From positions 61,808 to 125,807 of the forward strand of contig DASVUX010000037.1 in assembly GCA_036386835.1 (NCBI GenBank): 64,000 nucleotides of DNA, given 5' to 3'. The stretch comes from 2-12-FULL-35-15 sp036386835 (lineage in GTDB: Bacteria; Bacteroidota; Bacteroidia; 2-12-FULL-35-15). The translations under genes and the position numbers were made by a program. This document shows, piece by piece, positions 18,125-26,904 of the stretch. Under the pieces are notes generated by a model. It ran no database searches. It was not told the DNA's origin and saw only the letters and a list, made by a program, of their open reading frames with translations. The stretch's first letter is position 1. The number at the start of each line of letters is the position of its first letter.

Positions 18125-18862
18125 ATGCAAATGACACACACATATAAAATTTCCGGGATGACCTGTGGTTCATGCCGGGAAAAGGTAGAAAAATCGCTGC
18201 GAAATGTTGCAGGAGTTACAAATGTTAAAGTGGATCTAACGAAAGGCGAAGCCGAGATCACGATGCAAAGGCACATTAGCACTGAAGTGTTAAAAGATGC
18301 TTTGAAAGACCATCCACATTATCAGCTTTCCGAAAAAACGCACACTATGGCACCGCCCATGGTTGACGAAGAAGAAAAACCGTGGTTGGAAACATACAAA
18401 CCCGTCCTGCTGATTTTTGCTTATATAACGGGAATAACTTTACTCATTCAGGCATTTAACCAAACGTTTGATTGGATGCAGTGGATGAACCACTTTATGA
18501 CGAGTTTCTTCCTGACATTTTCTTTCTTTAAACTGTTAAACCTACCGGGCTTCGCAGACAGCTATTCAACCTACGATATAATAGCTAAACGCTGGCGGGG
18601 ATGGGGCTTCGTGTATGCATTTACAGAACTGGCTTTAGGGGTGGCATACCTCATCAATTTTTATCCGCTCTTCACCAACGCTCTTACATTGATTCTGATG
18701 AGCGTGAGTATTATCGGAGTTCTTCAATCCATACTTAATAAGCGAAAAATAAAGTGTGCCTGCCTGGGTGACGTATTTAATTTACCAATGAGTACTATTA
18801 CCGTAATTGAAAACGCTCTGATGATTAGTATGTCAGCGGTGATGTTAGTCGCTTTAGTTTAA
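18125..18862 (+). CDS. HMA domain fused to MauE-like membrane domain
   Basis: A 245-residue protein. Residues ~5-72 are a heavy-metal-associated domain with GMTCGSC (Cys14, Cys17). A linker leads to a membrane domain from ~90 to 245 with four or five helices, resembling the MauE/DoxX family. It contains the pair CACLGD (near Cys210 and Cys212) followed by FNLP, a pattern of MauE proteins thought to help disulfide or thiol chemistry. It probably passes metal or reducing power across the inner membrane. It follows the regulator by 74 bases and precedes the HMBD lipoprotein by 59 bases, suggesting one operon. Confidence 0.85.
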   Translation: MQMTHTYKISGMTCGSCREKVEKSLRNVAGVTNVKVDLTKGEAEITMQRHISTEVLKDALKDHPHYQLSEKTHTMAPPMVDEEEKPWLETYKPVLLIFAYITGITLLIQAFNQTFDWMQWMNHFMTSFFLTFSFFKLLNLPGFADSYSTYDIIAKRWRGWGFVYAFTELALGVAYLINFYPLFTNALTLILMSVSIIGVLQSILNKRKIKCACLGDVFNLPMSTITVIENALMISMSAVMLVALV

Positions 18863-18921
18863 ATAAATCACATTATAGCAGCAATTGTTGTGGCACGAAA
18901 CAAATTAAAAGGGAAAACAAA

Positions 18922-19875
18922 ATGAATAGATTTCTTAAAACATCAGCAATAATAAGTTCATTCGTTGCAGGAGCATTGTTAAGCTCGTGCGATAACACAC
19001 AAACTAAATCACCGGACATGGGAAGTCATAATCATAACAACGAAGGAAATTCATTCACTTGTCCTATGCACCCCAAAGTAAAAGGCAAGCAGGGTGACAA
19101 ATGCCCTGAATGCGGAATGGAATTAGTTGCCGAAAAGAGAAGTTCCAAAGAGTATGAAGTATCTCTTAAAAGTTCGCCTCAAATCTTCGAAGCCGGCAAA
19201 CCAACCAAAGTGGAGTTCACTATTAAAAAAGGCGGCCTTAATACACCATTGGACATCTCCCACGAAATGAAAATCCATCTTATGGTATTAAGTAAGGATT
19301 TGAAGTGGTTCCATCACATACATCCGGAAGAGCAGCAGGACGGCTCATATACGGTAACCGAAACTTTTCCCTATGGAGGAAACTATATGCTGTTTTACGA
19401 TTTCAAGCCATCAGGATCAAATAGTGTATTAGAAAAACAGGAGATTGAAGTCAAAGGCGCCCCTGATACCGGAAAATCAGATTTTACTGATAAGTTTATC
19501 GCGTTTGCAAATGGTTATAAAGTTACTCTCGAGAATGGCAATGACTTCAAAACTAACCAAACTCAATCTTTCAGGATAACAGTTGAAAAGGAGGGCAAGA
19601 GGCTTTTGGAAAAAGATATCCAGCAATATTTAGGAGCTAACGCTCATATTGTAATGATTGGTAAGGACGACATGGAGTTTCTGCACATACATCCGGTAAC
19701 AAATGAACAATATCCTATCTATGCTGAGACGCTGATTCAAAACGCTGGTGTTTACCGGATATGGGTGCAATTTCAGACAAATGGAAAAGTGCATACAGCG
19801 GATTTTACGGTAAAAGTCAGGGAAGGTACCAAGGACCAGGGGAATGAGAAGCCAACTCACAAACATCAGCACTAA
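18922..19875 (+). CDS. Lipoprotein with heavy-metal-binding domain
   Basis: A 317-residue protein. The signal peptide ends in a lipobox before Cys23 (GALLSSCDN). A His-rich stretch (SHNHNN) is followed by a heavy-metal-binding domain at about 45-70: TCPMHP with Cys47 and His50, then CPECGM with Cys61, Cys64 and Met66. The rest, about 75-300, forms two similar beta-rich halves, each with a FHHIHPE or FLHIHPV motif near its end, an apparent internal duplication that supplies further His ligands. A His-rich tail (KPTHKHQH) ends it. It is probably an outer-membrane periplasm-facing metal binder (copper or silver). Confidence 0.85.
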   Translation: MNRFLKTSAIISSFVAGALLSSCDNTQTKSPDMGSHNHNNEGNSFTCPMHPKVKGKQGDKCPECGMELVAEKRSSKEYEVSLKSSPQIFEAGKPTKVEFTIKKGGLNTPLDISHEMKIHLMVLSKDLKWFHHIHPEEQQDGSYTVTETFPYGGNYMLFYDFKPSGSNSVLEKQEIEVKGAPDTGKSDFTDKFIAFANGYKVTLENGNDFKTNQTQSFRITVEKEGKRLLEKDIQQYLGANAHIVMIGKDDMEFLHIHPVTNEQYPIYAETLIQNAGVYRIWVQFQTNGKVHTADFTVKVREGTKDQGNEKPTHKHQH

Positions 19876-19987
19876 TTTTGATCCCCGGTCACTTTAATGT
19901 AAAGTTAACTTTACTCAGTATTGTGTTAAGTCACAGACTTTCTCCCAATCTTACACAAAGATTCGAAACGTAGATCTTCTGCCGCAG

Positions 19988-20025
19988 AAAAGGACTTACC
20001 AGGTAAAACATGGATAAGTCCTTTT
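19988..20025 (+). terminator. Terminator hairpin after the metal cluster
   Basis: An 11-bp perfect stem (AAAAGGACTTA with TAAGTCCTTTT) closes a 16-base loop. The stem is long and ends in T, but the T run is part of the stem. Confidence 0.6.
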
Positions 20026-20035
20026 ACTTAACGCA

Positions 20036-20058
20036 AATCGCCCGCTAGGCGGGCGATT
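20036..20058. terminator. Strong hairpin between convergent genes
   Basis: A 10-bp perfect GC-rich stem (AATCGCCCGC with GCGGGCGATT) closes a 3-base loop. It lies between the metal cluster and the convergent giant T9SS gene and could terminate either. Confidence 0.6.
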
Positions 20059-20110
20059 GCTGCATTTAAAAAGCCTGGAGTGTGATTCGAATATCCCTTT
20101 TCCTTATCAT

Positions 20111-23100
20111 TTATCTCACAACCACTATCTTTTGCTTCAACAAGGCTTTATCTTTTGAGAGAACAAAATAAACTCCGTTATCTAAATTCTCAATTGTAGT
20201 TGTGTAATTGTGTGCTGCATTTATTTCAAACATTCTTACAACTTGTCCTAACTTGTTTACCAGCGAATAAGCTCCTTCAACATTTGCTTTTATTACAAAG
20301 CTTCCGTTATTCGGGTTAGGATAAATTGTCAGATTTGTTTCTGCATGTGCAGCAATTCCTGTTATTGTAACATTCAAACATGCTGAAGTATCTGAACAAG
20401 AACCCTCCGTTACAATTACCGCATAACTACCGCTTACAGTTGTTGTAAAGCTTTGGTTGATTTCATTTAATATTTCAGAGTAGCTGTTATCACAGTCTAA
20501 CCATTGATAAGCTGCTCCCAAAACATTCGAAGTAAGAGTATTACCTGTCTGAGTTACTGAGGTATCCACAGCACCTATTGTAAGGCTCAGTGTAACAATA
20601 CTGTCACAGCCTGCTGCATTTCCACCCGGTATGTTATAAGTGGCAGTACTGTTATCAGAATAATAAGTAAGCCCATCAATCCAGGTTAAGCTGTTACAAG
20701 AGGTTTGAATATCTGTTCCAGAGGTGCTGTTATTGATCGTCAGGTTTAGGGTTACCAGGCTATCACAACCTGCAGCATTGAGCAATGTATAGGTTGCTGT
20801 ACTGTTGCCGGAAGTATAAGTTATGCCATCTATCCAGGTTAAGCTGTCGCAAGCGGTAAGTACATCAGTTCCTGTAGTGTTATTAATGGTAAGGTTTAAT
20901 GTTACGGTACTGTCACAACCTGCCGCATTGGGTATTACAAAAATTGCAGTGCTGTTGCCAGAAGTATAGGTATTCCCGTCAATCCAGGTATAAGTAGCGC
21001 AGGCAGTTTGCACATCCGTTCCTGTGCTGCTGTTATTAATGGTGAGGTTTAATGTTACCGTACTGTCACAGCCTGCAGCGTTTGTTAGATCGAACGTTGC
21101 TGTGTTATTGCCTGATGTATAATTGATCCCGTCAATCCATGTGTATGAATCACAGGCGGTAATTACAGCTGTTCCCGCTGAACTATTATTTATAGTAAGA
21201 TTTAATGTTAGTGTGCTATCGCAACCGGCAGCATTTCCTCCCGTTAAAATATATGTGGGCGTATTGTTACTTGAATAATAAGTAACACCATTAATCCATG
21301 TTAAGCTGTCGCATGCAGTCTGTACATCCATTCCTGTACTGCTGTTATTAATATTGAGATTTAACGTTACCGTTGAATCACATCCTGCTGCATTGACTAA
21401 CACTTTGGTAGCGGTACTGTTGTCAGCGGTATAAGTAACGCCATCAATCCAAGTATGAGAATCACAAGCGGTGATCACATCAGTTCCGGCTGACGGGCTG
21501 TTAACACTTAGCATAACATTTTGTGTAAACGATTGACTGCAGTCAGGTGAAGCGCTTGTTGCAGTTACCTGTGTTACCTGCAATGTCTGCCCGTTATTGG
21601 CAGCTGTTAAGTTTGCAGAAGTAAAGCTTGCCGCACCCGATGCATTTGCCGTAATGCCTGTTATAGCAGCTTGAGCAGCTCCGTTGATGGTATAGTTAAT
21701 TGTTGAAGTGCTGCTTGCAAGCAAACCTGTAAGGTTAATTATGGCACCCGAGCCTGCACAAACTGTGGCAGACTGGGAAGCGCCTGTTAAAGCTGGAACA
21801 GGATTAACACTTAAAGTAACATTTTGTGTAAACGATTGGCTGCAGTTAGGTGTCGAACTTGTTGTTGTGACCTGGGTTATGTGCAATGTCTGCCCGTTAT
21901 TGACAGCCGCTAAATTTGCTGAAGTAAAGCTGGCAGCACCCGATGCATTTGCCGTAATACCTGTTACAGCAGTTTGGGCCACCCCGCTGATAGTATAATT
22001 AATTGTTGAAGTGCTGTTTGCAAGCAAACCTGTAAGGTTAATTGTTGCACCCGAGCCTGCACAAACCGTAGCAGCCTGGGAAGCGCCTGTTAAAGCTGGA
22101 ACAGGGTTAACACTTAACGTAACATTTTGTGTAAACGATTTGCTGCAGTTAGGTGTAGCGCTTGTTGCTGTGACCTGTGTTATCTGCAATGTCTGCCCGT
22201 TATTGGCAGCCGTTAAATTTGCTGAAGTAAAGCTGGCAGCACCCGAAGCATTTGCCGTAATGCCTGTTACAGCAGTTTGGGCCACCCCGTTGATGCTATA
22301 ATTAATTGTTGAAGTGCTGTTGGCAAGCAAACCTGTGAGGTTGATTGTTGCACCCGAGCCTGCACAAACTGCAGCAGCCTGGGAAGCGCCTGTTAAAGCT
22401 GGAACAGGATTAACACTTAAAGTAACATTTTGTGTAAACGATTGGCTGCAGTTAGGTGTCGAACTTGTTGTTGTGACCTGGGTTATCTGCAATGTCTGCC
22501 CGTTATTGGCAGCTGTTAAATTAGAAGAAGTGAAGCTTGCAGCACCCGATGCATTTGCCGTAATGCCTGTGATAGCAGCTTGAGCAATTCCGTTGATGCT
22601 ATAATTAATTGTTGAAATGCTGTTGGCAAGCAAACCTGCGAGGTTAATTGTTGCACCCGAGCCTGCACAAACTGCAGCAGCCTGGGAAGCGCCTGTTAAA
22701 GTTGGCCCGGGATTAATAGTAAGATTCAGTGTAATAATAGAATCACAACCTGCAGCATTCGTAAGCGTTTGAGTATAAGTCCCGGTCGCGGTATAAACCT
22801 GGCTATTTAACGTATAGCTGCTACAACTTACAGCATTCACAACTGAATTACTCCCGATGCTGACCTTAACCGTGGCAGTAGCTGTATCTGCACAGTTTGT
22901 CCGCGGATTGGTGATCAGCCTGACAATATAATTCCCGGTAGAAGGATAAGTATAAGAAGGAAACTTCAGAGTGGAAGTATCAGCAAGCGTACTGCCATCA
23001 CCAAAATCCCATAACCAGCTATTGACATTTCCTGAAGTATTATTCGGAAAGGTCAAACCCAGGGTATCACATACTGAAATTTGTTCTGAGGAATTAATAA

Positions 23101-24436
23101 CAGCGGTTGCAGGAATAGGACAGTTGATTACCATTAGCTGAAAATCCTGTACTACTTCACTCAATAAAGTACTATTTCGGTATTCTTTTACTTTAATACC
23201 TACAATATAATTACCAATCCATGCAGGTACTCCGGAGATCGTACCGGTTGAAGGGTTTAAACTTATTATGGAAGCACCTAAAGGGCTAGTAGCTGAATAG
23301 CCTGATTCCCAGCTTACCGGGGTAAACGTTGCAATATTGGATGGAAATGCTGGAGCTACATCCGTATAAGGAGTGTAAAAAGAATACGCTAAAGAATCAC
23401 CGTCCGGGTCACTTGCAGAAAAATCATATGAGAAAGGACTCCCTGCGCAAAGAAATAAGGGTGGTGTTGTGGTAAATTCAGGATTTCCGTTAGTAACGAA
23501 GTCATTTTTACTGACAACTACATTATCAAATCTATATATCTCTGATGTAGGCGAATTGTTATCACTTCGTGTATATACCCTTAATTGTATTGTATTTCCT
23601 GTCAGGGAACCTGTGCTTGCGATAGTAGAAGTAAAATCATCAGCAATTGAACCGTTAGTAGGGAAAAGTATGTATGGTCCCCCATTGAGGCTGTAATAAA
23701 GTTTAATGGAATCACCTGCATCCATATTTCCTGCCTCAAAAAGATTTGCAGACAAAACAACACCATTAGTATATGGGGCGATATTAATAACCTGTGAGGT
23801 CCAGGTAACCTGGGCGTTATTTGCTCCGACAACTTCGAAAAGATTATTATTAACCTGGGCAGATGTGGGCGGGATTGTGCCTAATGTTCTTGTCCAGGCA
23901 GTAGCTCCTGCATCTACCGTTGTTCCATTTGCAAGTAAAAAATCTTCAAACCAAACGGGTGTTCGTCCCGGAATATAAGCATAGATAGATGAACCAATGC
24001 AATTACAGCTGGAATTAACGTTCACATTACTAAGATTTCTGCAACAAACCTGGTAATATAAATGATATCCTCCCGGGTTAGGAGGCAGATTATTAACTGT
24101 TGTAGTATAAATACCTTCCTGTACGCAGGGAATTGTATTTGACCCCATAAGACAAGTGTCTATACCGGAACCCGACACATCTGTAACAGGGCCAAGGGTC
24201 ATATTGAAATCCTTTACAGGAGAAAAGGCTTCGCCATTGTAACCGCCAACAGTTATGGTTACTGACGCTGGAAAAGCTGCGCTGCCGGAAGCACAATCAC
24301 GATATAAAGTAAGCGTAACCGTATAGCTGGATCCGCCATTATATAAATATTTTAATGAGCCTCCCACAATATGGGTTGCATTAGAATAAAGGGAAAGAAA
24401 AAAAAGAAAAAATGCCGAAAGTTTAATACTCTTCAT
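20111..24436 (-). CDS. Giant repeat-rich T9SS adhesin-like protein
   Basis: A 1441-residue secreted protein. It has a signal peptide (MKSIKLSAFFLFFLSLYSNA), an N-terminal region with THIVGGSLKYLYNG and YRDC that is common at the start of large Bacteroidota surface proteins, and a PKD-like domain near residues 450-530 (SWLWDFGDGS, YPSTGNYIVRL). Four tandem 101-residue repeats follow (LTGASQAA+VCAGSGATINL...), then six ~45-residue repeats of the type ACDSxTWIDGxTYxSxNSTAT...NAAGCDSTVTLNLTINN, and a T9SS sorting domain (IYPNPNNGSFVI...GVYFVL). Conserved Cys pairs inside the repeats may form disulfides. It is probably a surface adhesin or gliding-related protein; the partner is unknown. Confidence 0.85.
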   Translation of the reverse strand: MKSIKLSAFFLFFLSLYSNATHIVGGSLKYLYNGGSSYTVTLTLYRDCASGSAAFPASVTITVGGYNGEAFSPVKDFNMTLGPVTDVSGSGIDTCLMGSNTIPCVQEGIYTTTVNNLPPNPGGYHLYYQVCCRNLSNVNVNSSCNCIGSSIYAYIPGRTPVWFEDFLLANGTTVDAGATAWTRTLGTIPPTSAQVNNNLFEVVGANNAQVTWTSQVINIAPYTNGVVLSANLFEAGNMDAGDSIKLYYSLNGGPYILFPTNGSIADDFTSTIASTGSLTGNTIQLRVYTRSDNNSPTSEIYRFDNVVVSKNDFVTNGNPEFTTTPPLFLCAGSPFSYDFSASDPDGDSLAYSFYTPYTDVAPAFPSNIATFTPVSWESGYSATSPLGASIISLNPSTGTISGVPAWIGNYIVGIKVKEYRNSTLLSEVVQDFQLMVINCPIPATAVINSSEQISVCDTLGLTFPNNTSGNVNSWLWDFGDGSTLADTSTLKFPSYTYPSTGNYIVRLITNPRTNCADTATATVKVSIGSNSVVNAVSCSSYTLNSQVYTATGTYTQTLTNAAGCDSIITLNLTINPGPTLTGASQAAAVCAGSGATINLAGLLANSISTINYSINGIAQAAITGITANASGAASFTSSNLTAANNGQTLQITQVTTTSSTPNCSQSFTQNVTLSVNPVPALTGASQAAAVCAGSGATINLTGLLANSTSTINYSINGVAQTAVTGITANASGAASFTSANLTAANNGQTLQITQVTATSATPNCSKSFTQNVTLSVNPVPALTGASQAATVCAGSGATINLTGLLANSTSTINYTISGVAQTAVTGITANASGAASFTSANLAAVNNGQTLHITQVTTTSSTPNCSQSFTQNVTLSVNPVPALTGASQSATVCAGSGAIINLTGLLASSTSTINYTINGAAQAAITGITANASGAASFTSANLTAANNGQTLQVTQVTATSASPDCSQSFTQNVMLSVNSPSAGTDVITACDSHTWIDGVTYTADNSTATKVLVNAAGCDSTVTLNLNINNSSTGMDVQTACDSLTWINGVTYYSSNNTPTYILTGGNAAGCDSTLTLNLTINNSSAGTAVITACDSYTWIDGINYTSGNNTATFDLTNAAGCDSTVTLNLTINNSSTGTDVQTACATYTWIDGNTYTSGNSTAIFVIPNAAGCDSTVTLNLTINNTTGTDVLTACDSLTWIDGITYTSGNSTATYTLLNAAGCDSLVTLNLTINNSTSGTDIQTSCNSLTWIDGLTYYSDNSTATYNIPGGNAAGCDSIVTLSLTIGAVDTSVTQTGNTLTSNVLGAAYQWLDCDNSYSEILNEINQSFTTTVSGSYAVIVTEGSCSDTSACLNVTITGIAAHAETNLTIYPNPNNGSFVIKANVEGAYSLVNKLGQVVRMFEINAAHNYTTTIENLDNGVYFVLSKDKALLKQKIVVVR
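20580..21500. repeat. Six ~135-145 bp tandem repeats in the T9SS gene
   Basis: Six units code for ACDSxTWIDG...GCDSTVTLNLTINN, of about 45 residues each. They vary in length because two units have an extra GG before NAAGCDS. A seventh, more diverged unit (VSCSSYTLNSQVYTATG) lies before the 303-bp repeats. Boundaries are approximate. Confidence 0.8.
21503..22714. repeat. Four in-frame 303-bp tandem repeats
   Basis: Units begin at 21503, 21806, 22109 and 22412, exactly 303 bases apart, as seen from the recurring AACACTTAA start and ACATTTTGTGTAAACGATT. Each codes for 101 residues. The DNA copies are very similar, so the array could expand or contract by recombination. Confidence 0.9.
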
Positions 24437-24743
24437 GAAAGGTTGTTATAAGAAAGTGTTTGTTGAATGTGTTGACTCTAAAGGAGAAGGCCAACTTTGC
24501 ACAAGGCTGTTTCTGGAAACAGCCGGTTCAGAGAGCACGTTTTTCATAAAGAGGCTGCGAAGATAAAATAATTTAAAAGAAAAGCGAGTGGAAAAGGAAT
24601 GAAAAAGAGATAATCACGTAATAAATAATGGCTTTTCCCATAGAACGGGACTGCGATTGGACATTGAAATAGAATTCTCACTGAAGAAGTTATTAGTCCT
24701 TTGCAATGAGGGAATCTTATAAGTAACTCCTATCTTTGCAGAT
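24437..24743. other. Divergent intergenic region with one hairpin
   Basis: It separates the giant T9SS gene (minus) from a small plus-strand gene. A perfect 9-bp hairpin, GGCTGTTTC-TG-GAAACAGCC, is at 24505-24524, inside the probable leader of the T9SS gene. A TAnnTTTG-like box (TATCTTTG) is at 24731-24738, six bases before the small gene. I see nothing else. Confidence 0.5.
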
Positions 24744-24944
24744 ATGGTGATGGAATTAAAAAGAAAAGATGCACGCATTGAAGTGCCAGCTCATCAGGAG
24801 GAAGTATTGATCTCTTATGGTGGCTTATATTATATAGGAAGGTACAATAATGAAGCTAAAGGCTTCAATACCAGGGAAGGGAATTTCTTTGTTGTGCATG
24901 AGAAAGGACTGGCAGTTTACTGGAGCGAACTCCCTAAATCCTGA
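24744..24944 (+). CDS. Small protein of unknown function
   Basis: A 66-residue soluble protein (MVMELKRKDARIEVPAHQEE...). It has a compact alpha/beta look, with aromatic residues in LISYGGLYYIGRYN and a C-terminal GLAVYWSELPKS. No known motif. A TATCTTTG promoter-like box ends six bases before the start, which supports a real gene. It lies 50 bases before the degraded tRNA-Ser remnant. Function not recognised. Confidence 0.5.
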   Translation: MVMELKRKDARIEVPAHQEEVLISYGGLYYIGRYNNEAKGFNTREGNFFVVHEKGLAVYWSELPKS

Positions 24945-24993
24945 AGAATACATTTAAGGGCCCTTTGAGTAACTCATATTGAGTAAACTTTCC

Positions 24994-25051
24994 ACGCAAG
25001 CCTGGAAGTTTATTTGCTCGCAAGGTATCACGGATTCAAAACCACCTATCT
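24994..25051 (+). pseudogene. Degraded copy of the 3' part of tRNA-Ser
   Basis: This stretch aligns with tRNA-Ser(GGA) at 12463-12549 from the anticodon arm to the 3' end. It shares GCAAGCCTGG, AAGTTT, CTCGCAA and GGTATC in the same order, with two single-base gaps; hand alignment gives roughly three quarters identity. The 5' half of the tRNA is absent and the T and acceptor arms no longer pair, so it is not a functional tRNA. It is in direct orientation, as expected for an attachment-site duplication. Confidence 0.7.
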
Positions 25052-25250
25052 GCTTATTAACTCCTTAAAATTTATAACCCTGTTTCTTGTTAAAGACTGT
25101 TCTGATGAACCGCCTTTTTTAAGCTGTTTGGAACGGTATCCGTTATCCAATGGTTTGAGCCCAAAAACCTGGAGCAATATTTCCGCCGGTTGTAATAACA
25201 ATACTCTTTTCTTACTTTGGCGTATATAAAATAAAAAAAATTAATAACGT

Positions 25251-25655
25251 ATGACCCCAAATACTTTGAACATTACCCTTTGGGTAATTCAAATTCTTCT
25301 GGCATTAATCAGTCTCCTTTCAGGAATCTTTAAAGCAAGCCAACCAGTAGATAAACTGGTTAAAAGCGGGCAAACCGGTGTGCAGGATCTTTCAACAGGG
25401 CTGATAAAATTTATTGGCTTTGCCGAAATTTTAATTGCTTTTGGTTTAATATTCCCCTGGTGGCTTAAAATCATTCCCATCTTAACACCTTTGGCTGCTC
25501 TCTTCTTTGGTATTATTATGATTTTAGCAAGCCGGGTTCATTACAATCTTTACCTTAAAACAGGCAATAAAAAAGAGCGGCAAAATTCCATTAATAATTT
25601 AATGATCCTATTACTGTGCTTGGTTTTGGTAATCGCCAGAACACTGCAGCTTTAA
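25251..25655 (+). CDS. DoxX-like membrane protein
   Basis: A 134-residue protein with four hydrophobic helices (about 8-24, 45-68, 72-90 and 110-130). The pattern ILLALISLLSGIFKASQP at the N-terminus and FIGFAEILIAFGLI in the second helix match the DoxX-like family. Some DoxX proteins take part in quinone- or thiol-linked redox reactions, but most have no assigned role. It stands alone, 595 bases upstream of no obvious partner operon other than the first response regulator. Start ATG at 25251 follows an A-rich leader. Confidence 0.8.
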   Translation: MTPNTLNITLWVIQILLALISLLSGIFKASQPVDKLVKSGQTGVQDLSTGLIKFIGFAEILIAFGLIFPWWLKIIPILTPLAALFFGIIMILASRVHYNLYLKTGNKKERQNSINNLMILLLCLVLVIARTLQL

Positions 25656-25802
25656 ACTGACAGCTAATTTCGAAGCGAACGACCCAAACGGTTCTGAATT
25701 TTGAACTCCTGCATAAACGTGCACGCATCCTGTTAATTTATTCCGGGTTTGCCATATTTTTAAAGGCATAAGAATTTAATATTCTTAATAAAATTCAATG
25801 CA

Positions 25803-26216
25803 ATGGAAATAGACTTCAGCAAGGGAAAGCACCCGACCGGATTAATATTATTCATAGATGATGATATTGAAGAACATGGCTTGTTCAAGCACTCAATGAG
25901 GTCAACGGATGTGAAAAATAAAATTGTCACTTTCAGGAATGGACTTGAAGCCTACGACTTCATAAAAGAAAATCAGGAAGAGATCTTTTTCATCATAAGC
26001 GATATCAACATGCCTAAAATGGATGGATTAGAGCTAAAACGCAGGATAGAATCAGATGCTGAAATGAGGGCGAAATCAATCCCCTTCGTGTTTCATAGTA
26101 ACCAGATCAGTCCTGCTGAAATCAGAACCGCATTTACCCTGGGCATCCAGGGTTTTATTAAAAAAGGAAACTACGAGGAAACGGTTCAGCTGTTAATAGC
26201 ACTCTTTTATTTTTGA
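25803..26216 (+). CDS. Single-domain response regulator (FHS type)
   Basis: A 137-residue REC domain with no output domain. The acidic pocket is in LFIDDDIEEHG, the phosphoacceptor Asp in IISDINMPKMDG, the switch Ser in PFVFHSN and the Lys in GFIKKG. It is closely related to the regulators at 47540-48004 and 48488-48910, which share NMPxMDGLELKRxIE and IPF(I/V)FHS. Such free regulators relay phosphate or act by protein contacts. It precedes a kinase region on the same strand. Confidence 0.9.
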   Translation: MEIDFSKGKHPTGLILFIDDDIEEHGLFKHSMRSTDVKNKIVTFRNGLEAYDFIKENQEEIFFIISDINMPKMDGLELKRRIESDAEMRAKSIPFVFHSNQISPAEIRTAFTLGIQGFIKKGNYEETVQLLIALFYF

Positions 26217-26478
26217 TCTAATTGCATCCAAAGGATGTAGCTTAGAGCAGTAATCCCTTCCACTCAGCATGTATCCAGATTGTGTTTTCCTCTGAAATCT
26301 ATTGGGACCAAATTGTTCATAGCATTAGCGTCACACTTAATGAGAGCAGGGCTCCGTCATGCATTAACCGTCCCGGCCGCTCTTACTTATCTTTAAATAA
26401 ACCCTAATGACTTTCCTGCACCACCGCACCAATTAAAAAAGGGGAATTTTATCTACAATGGTTTAGACTAATAATCTC

Positions 26479-26486
26479 TAATTTTG
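26479..26486 (+). promoter_or_regulatory. TAnnTTTG promoter-like box
   Basis: TAATTTTG matches the -7 consensus and lies 25 bases before the response regulator start at 26512. Confidence 0.35.
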
Positions 26487-26511
26487 GCCTGAAATAATAC
26501 ATAATAATCAG

Positions 26512-26895
26512 ATGGCAAAATACCAGAGGATACTTTTAATAGATGATGATGAAGATGACCGGGAAATTTTCTTAACCGCTCTCGATCGCCTGGTAAGTCC
26601 TGTCATTTGCGAAGCATTCGGAAGTGCAAGGCTGGCGCTTGACCATCTGTCAGAGAAAAAGGTTCAGACAGACCTGATCTTTCTTGATCTCAATATGCCT
26701 TTAATGAACGGGCAGCAGTTTCTTATGGAGATTAAGAAACATCCGGAATTAAAAAACATCCCTGTCATAATTTTTTCCACGACATCACATCTTCCTACAA
26801 TTGAACTCATGAAAGAGTTAGGGGCAATGGATTTCATAACAAAACCCGAGGGGTTCACGGAACTCGTTAATACTCTAAAAGCTACATTAAATTAA
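26512..26895 (+). CDS. Single-domain response regulator (Rcp1-like)
   Basis: A 127-residue REC domain. It has ILLIDDDEDDREIF, phosphoacceptor Asp in LIFLDLNMPLMNG, Thr in IFSTTS and Lys in DFITKPEG. The DDEDD and LNMPxMNG patterns are those of Rcp1-like regulators that partner phytochrome- or PAS-type kinases. It ends nine bases before the histidine kinase at 26905, so the two are almost certainly one operon and a cognate pair. No output domain. Confidence 0.93.
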   Translation: MAKYQRILLIDDDEDDREIFLTALDRLVSPVICEAFGSARLALDHLSEKKVQTDLIFLDLNMPLMNGQQFLMEIKKHPELKNIPVIIFSTTSHLPTIELMKELGAMDFITKPEGFTELVNTLKATLN

Positions 26896-26904
26896 TTTCC
26901 CGTT

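Noticed and set aside
21708..22583. Three similar plus-strand frames 303 bases apart
   Set aside because: They are antisense shadows of the tandem repeats in the giant T9SS gene.
20580..22714. Possible CRISPR array
   Set aside because: The repeats are long, in-frame parts of a secreted protein without spacers; there are no cas genes.
12739..25051. Active mobile element between the tRNA-Ser copies
   Set aside because: No integrase, transposase, relaxase or phage gene is present; only the flanking tRNA repeat suggests past insertion.
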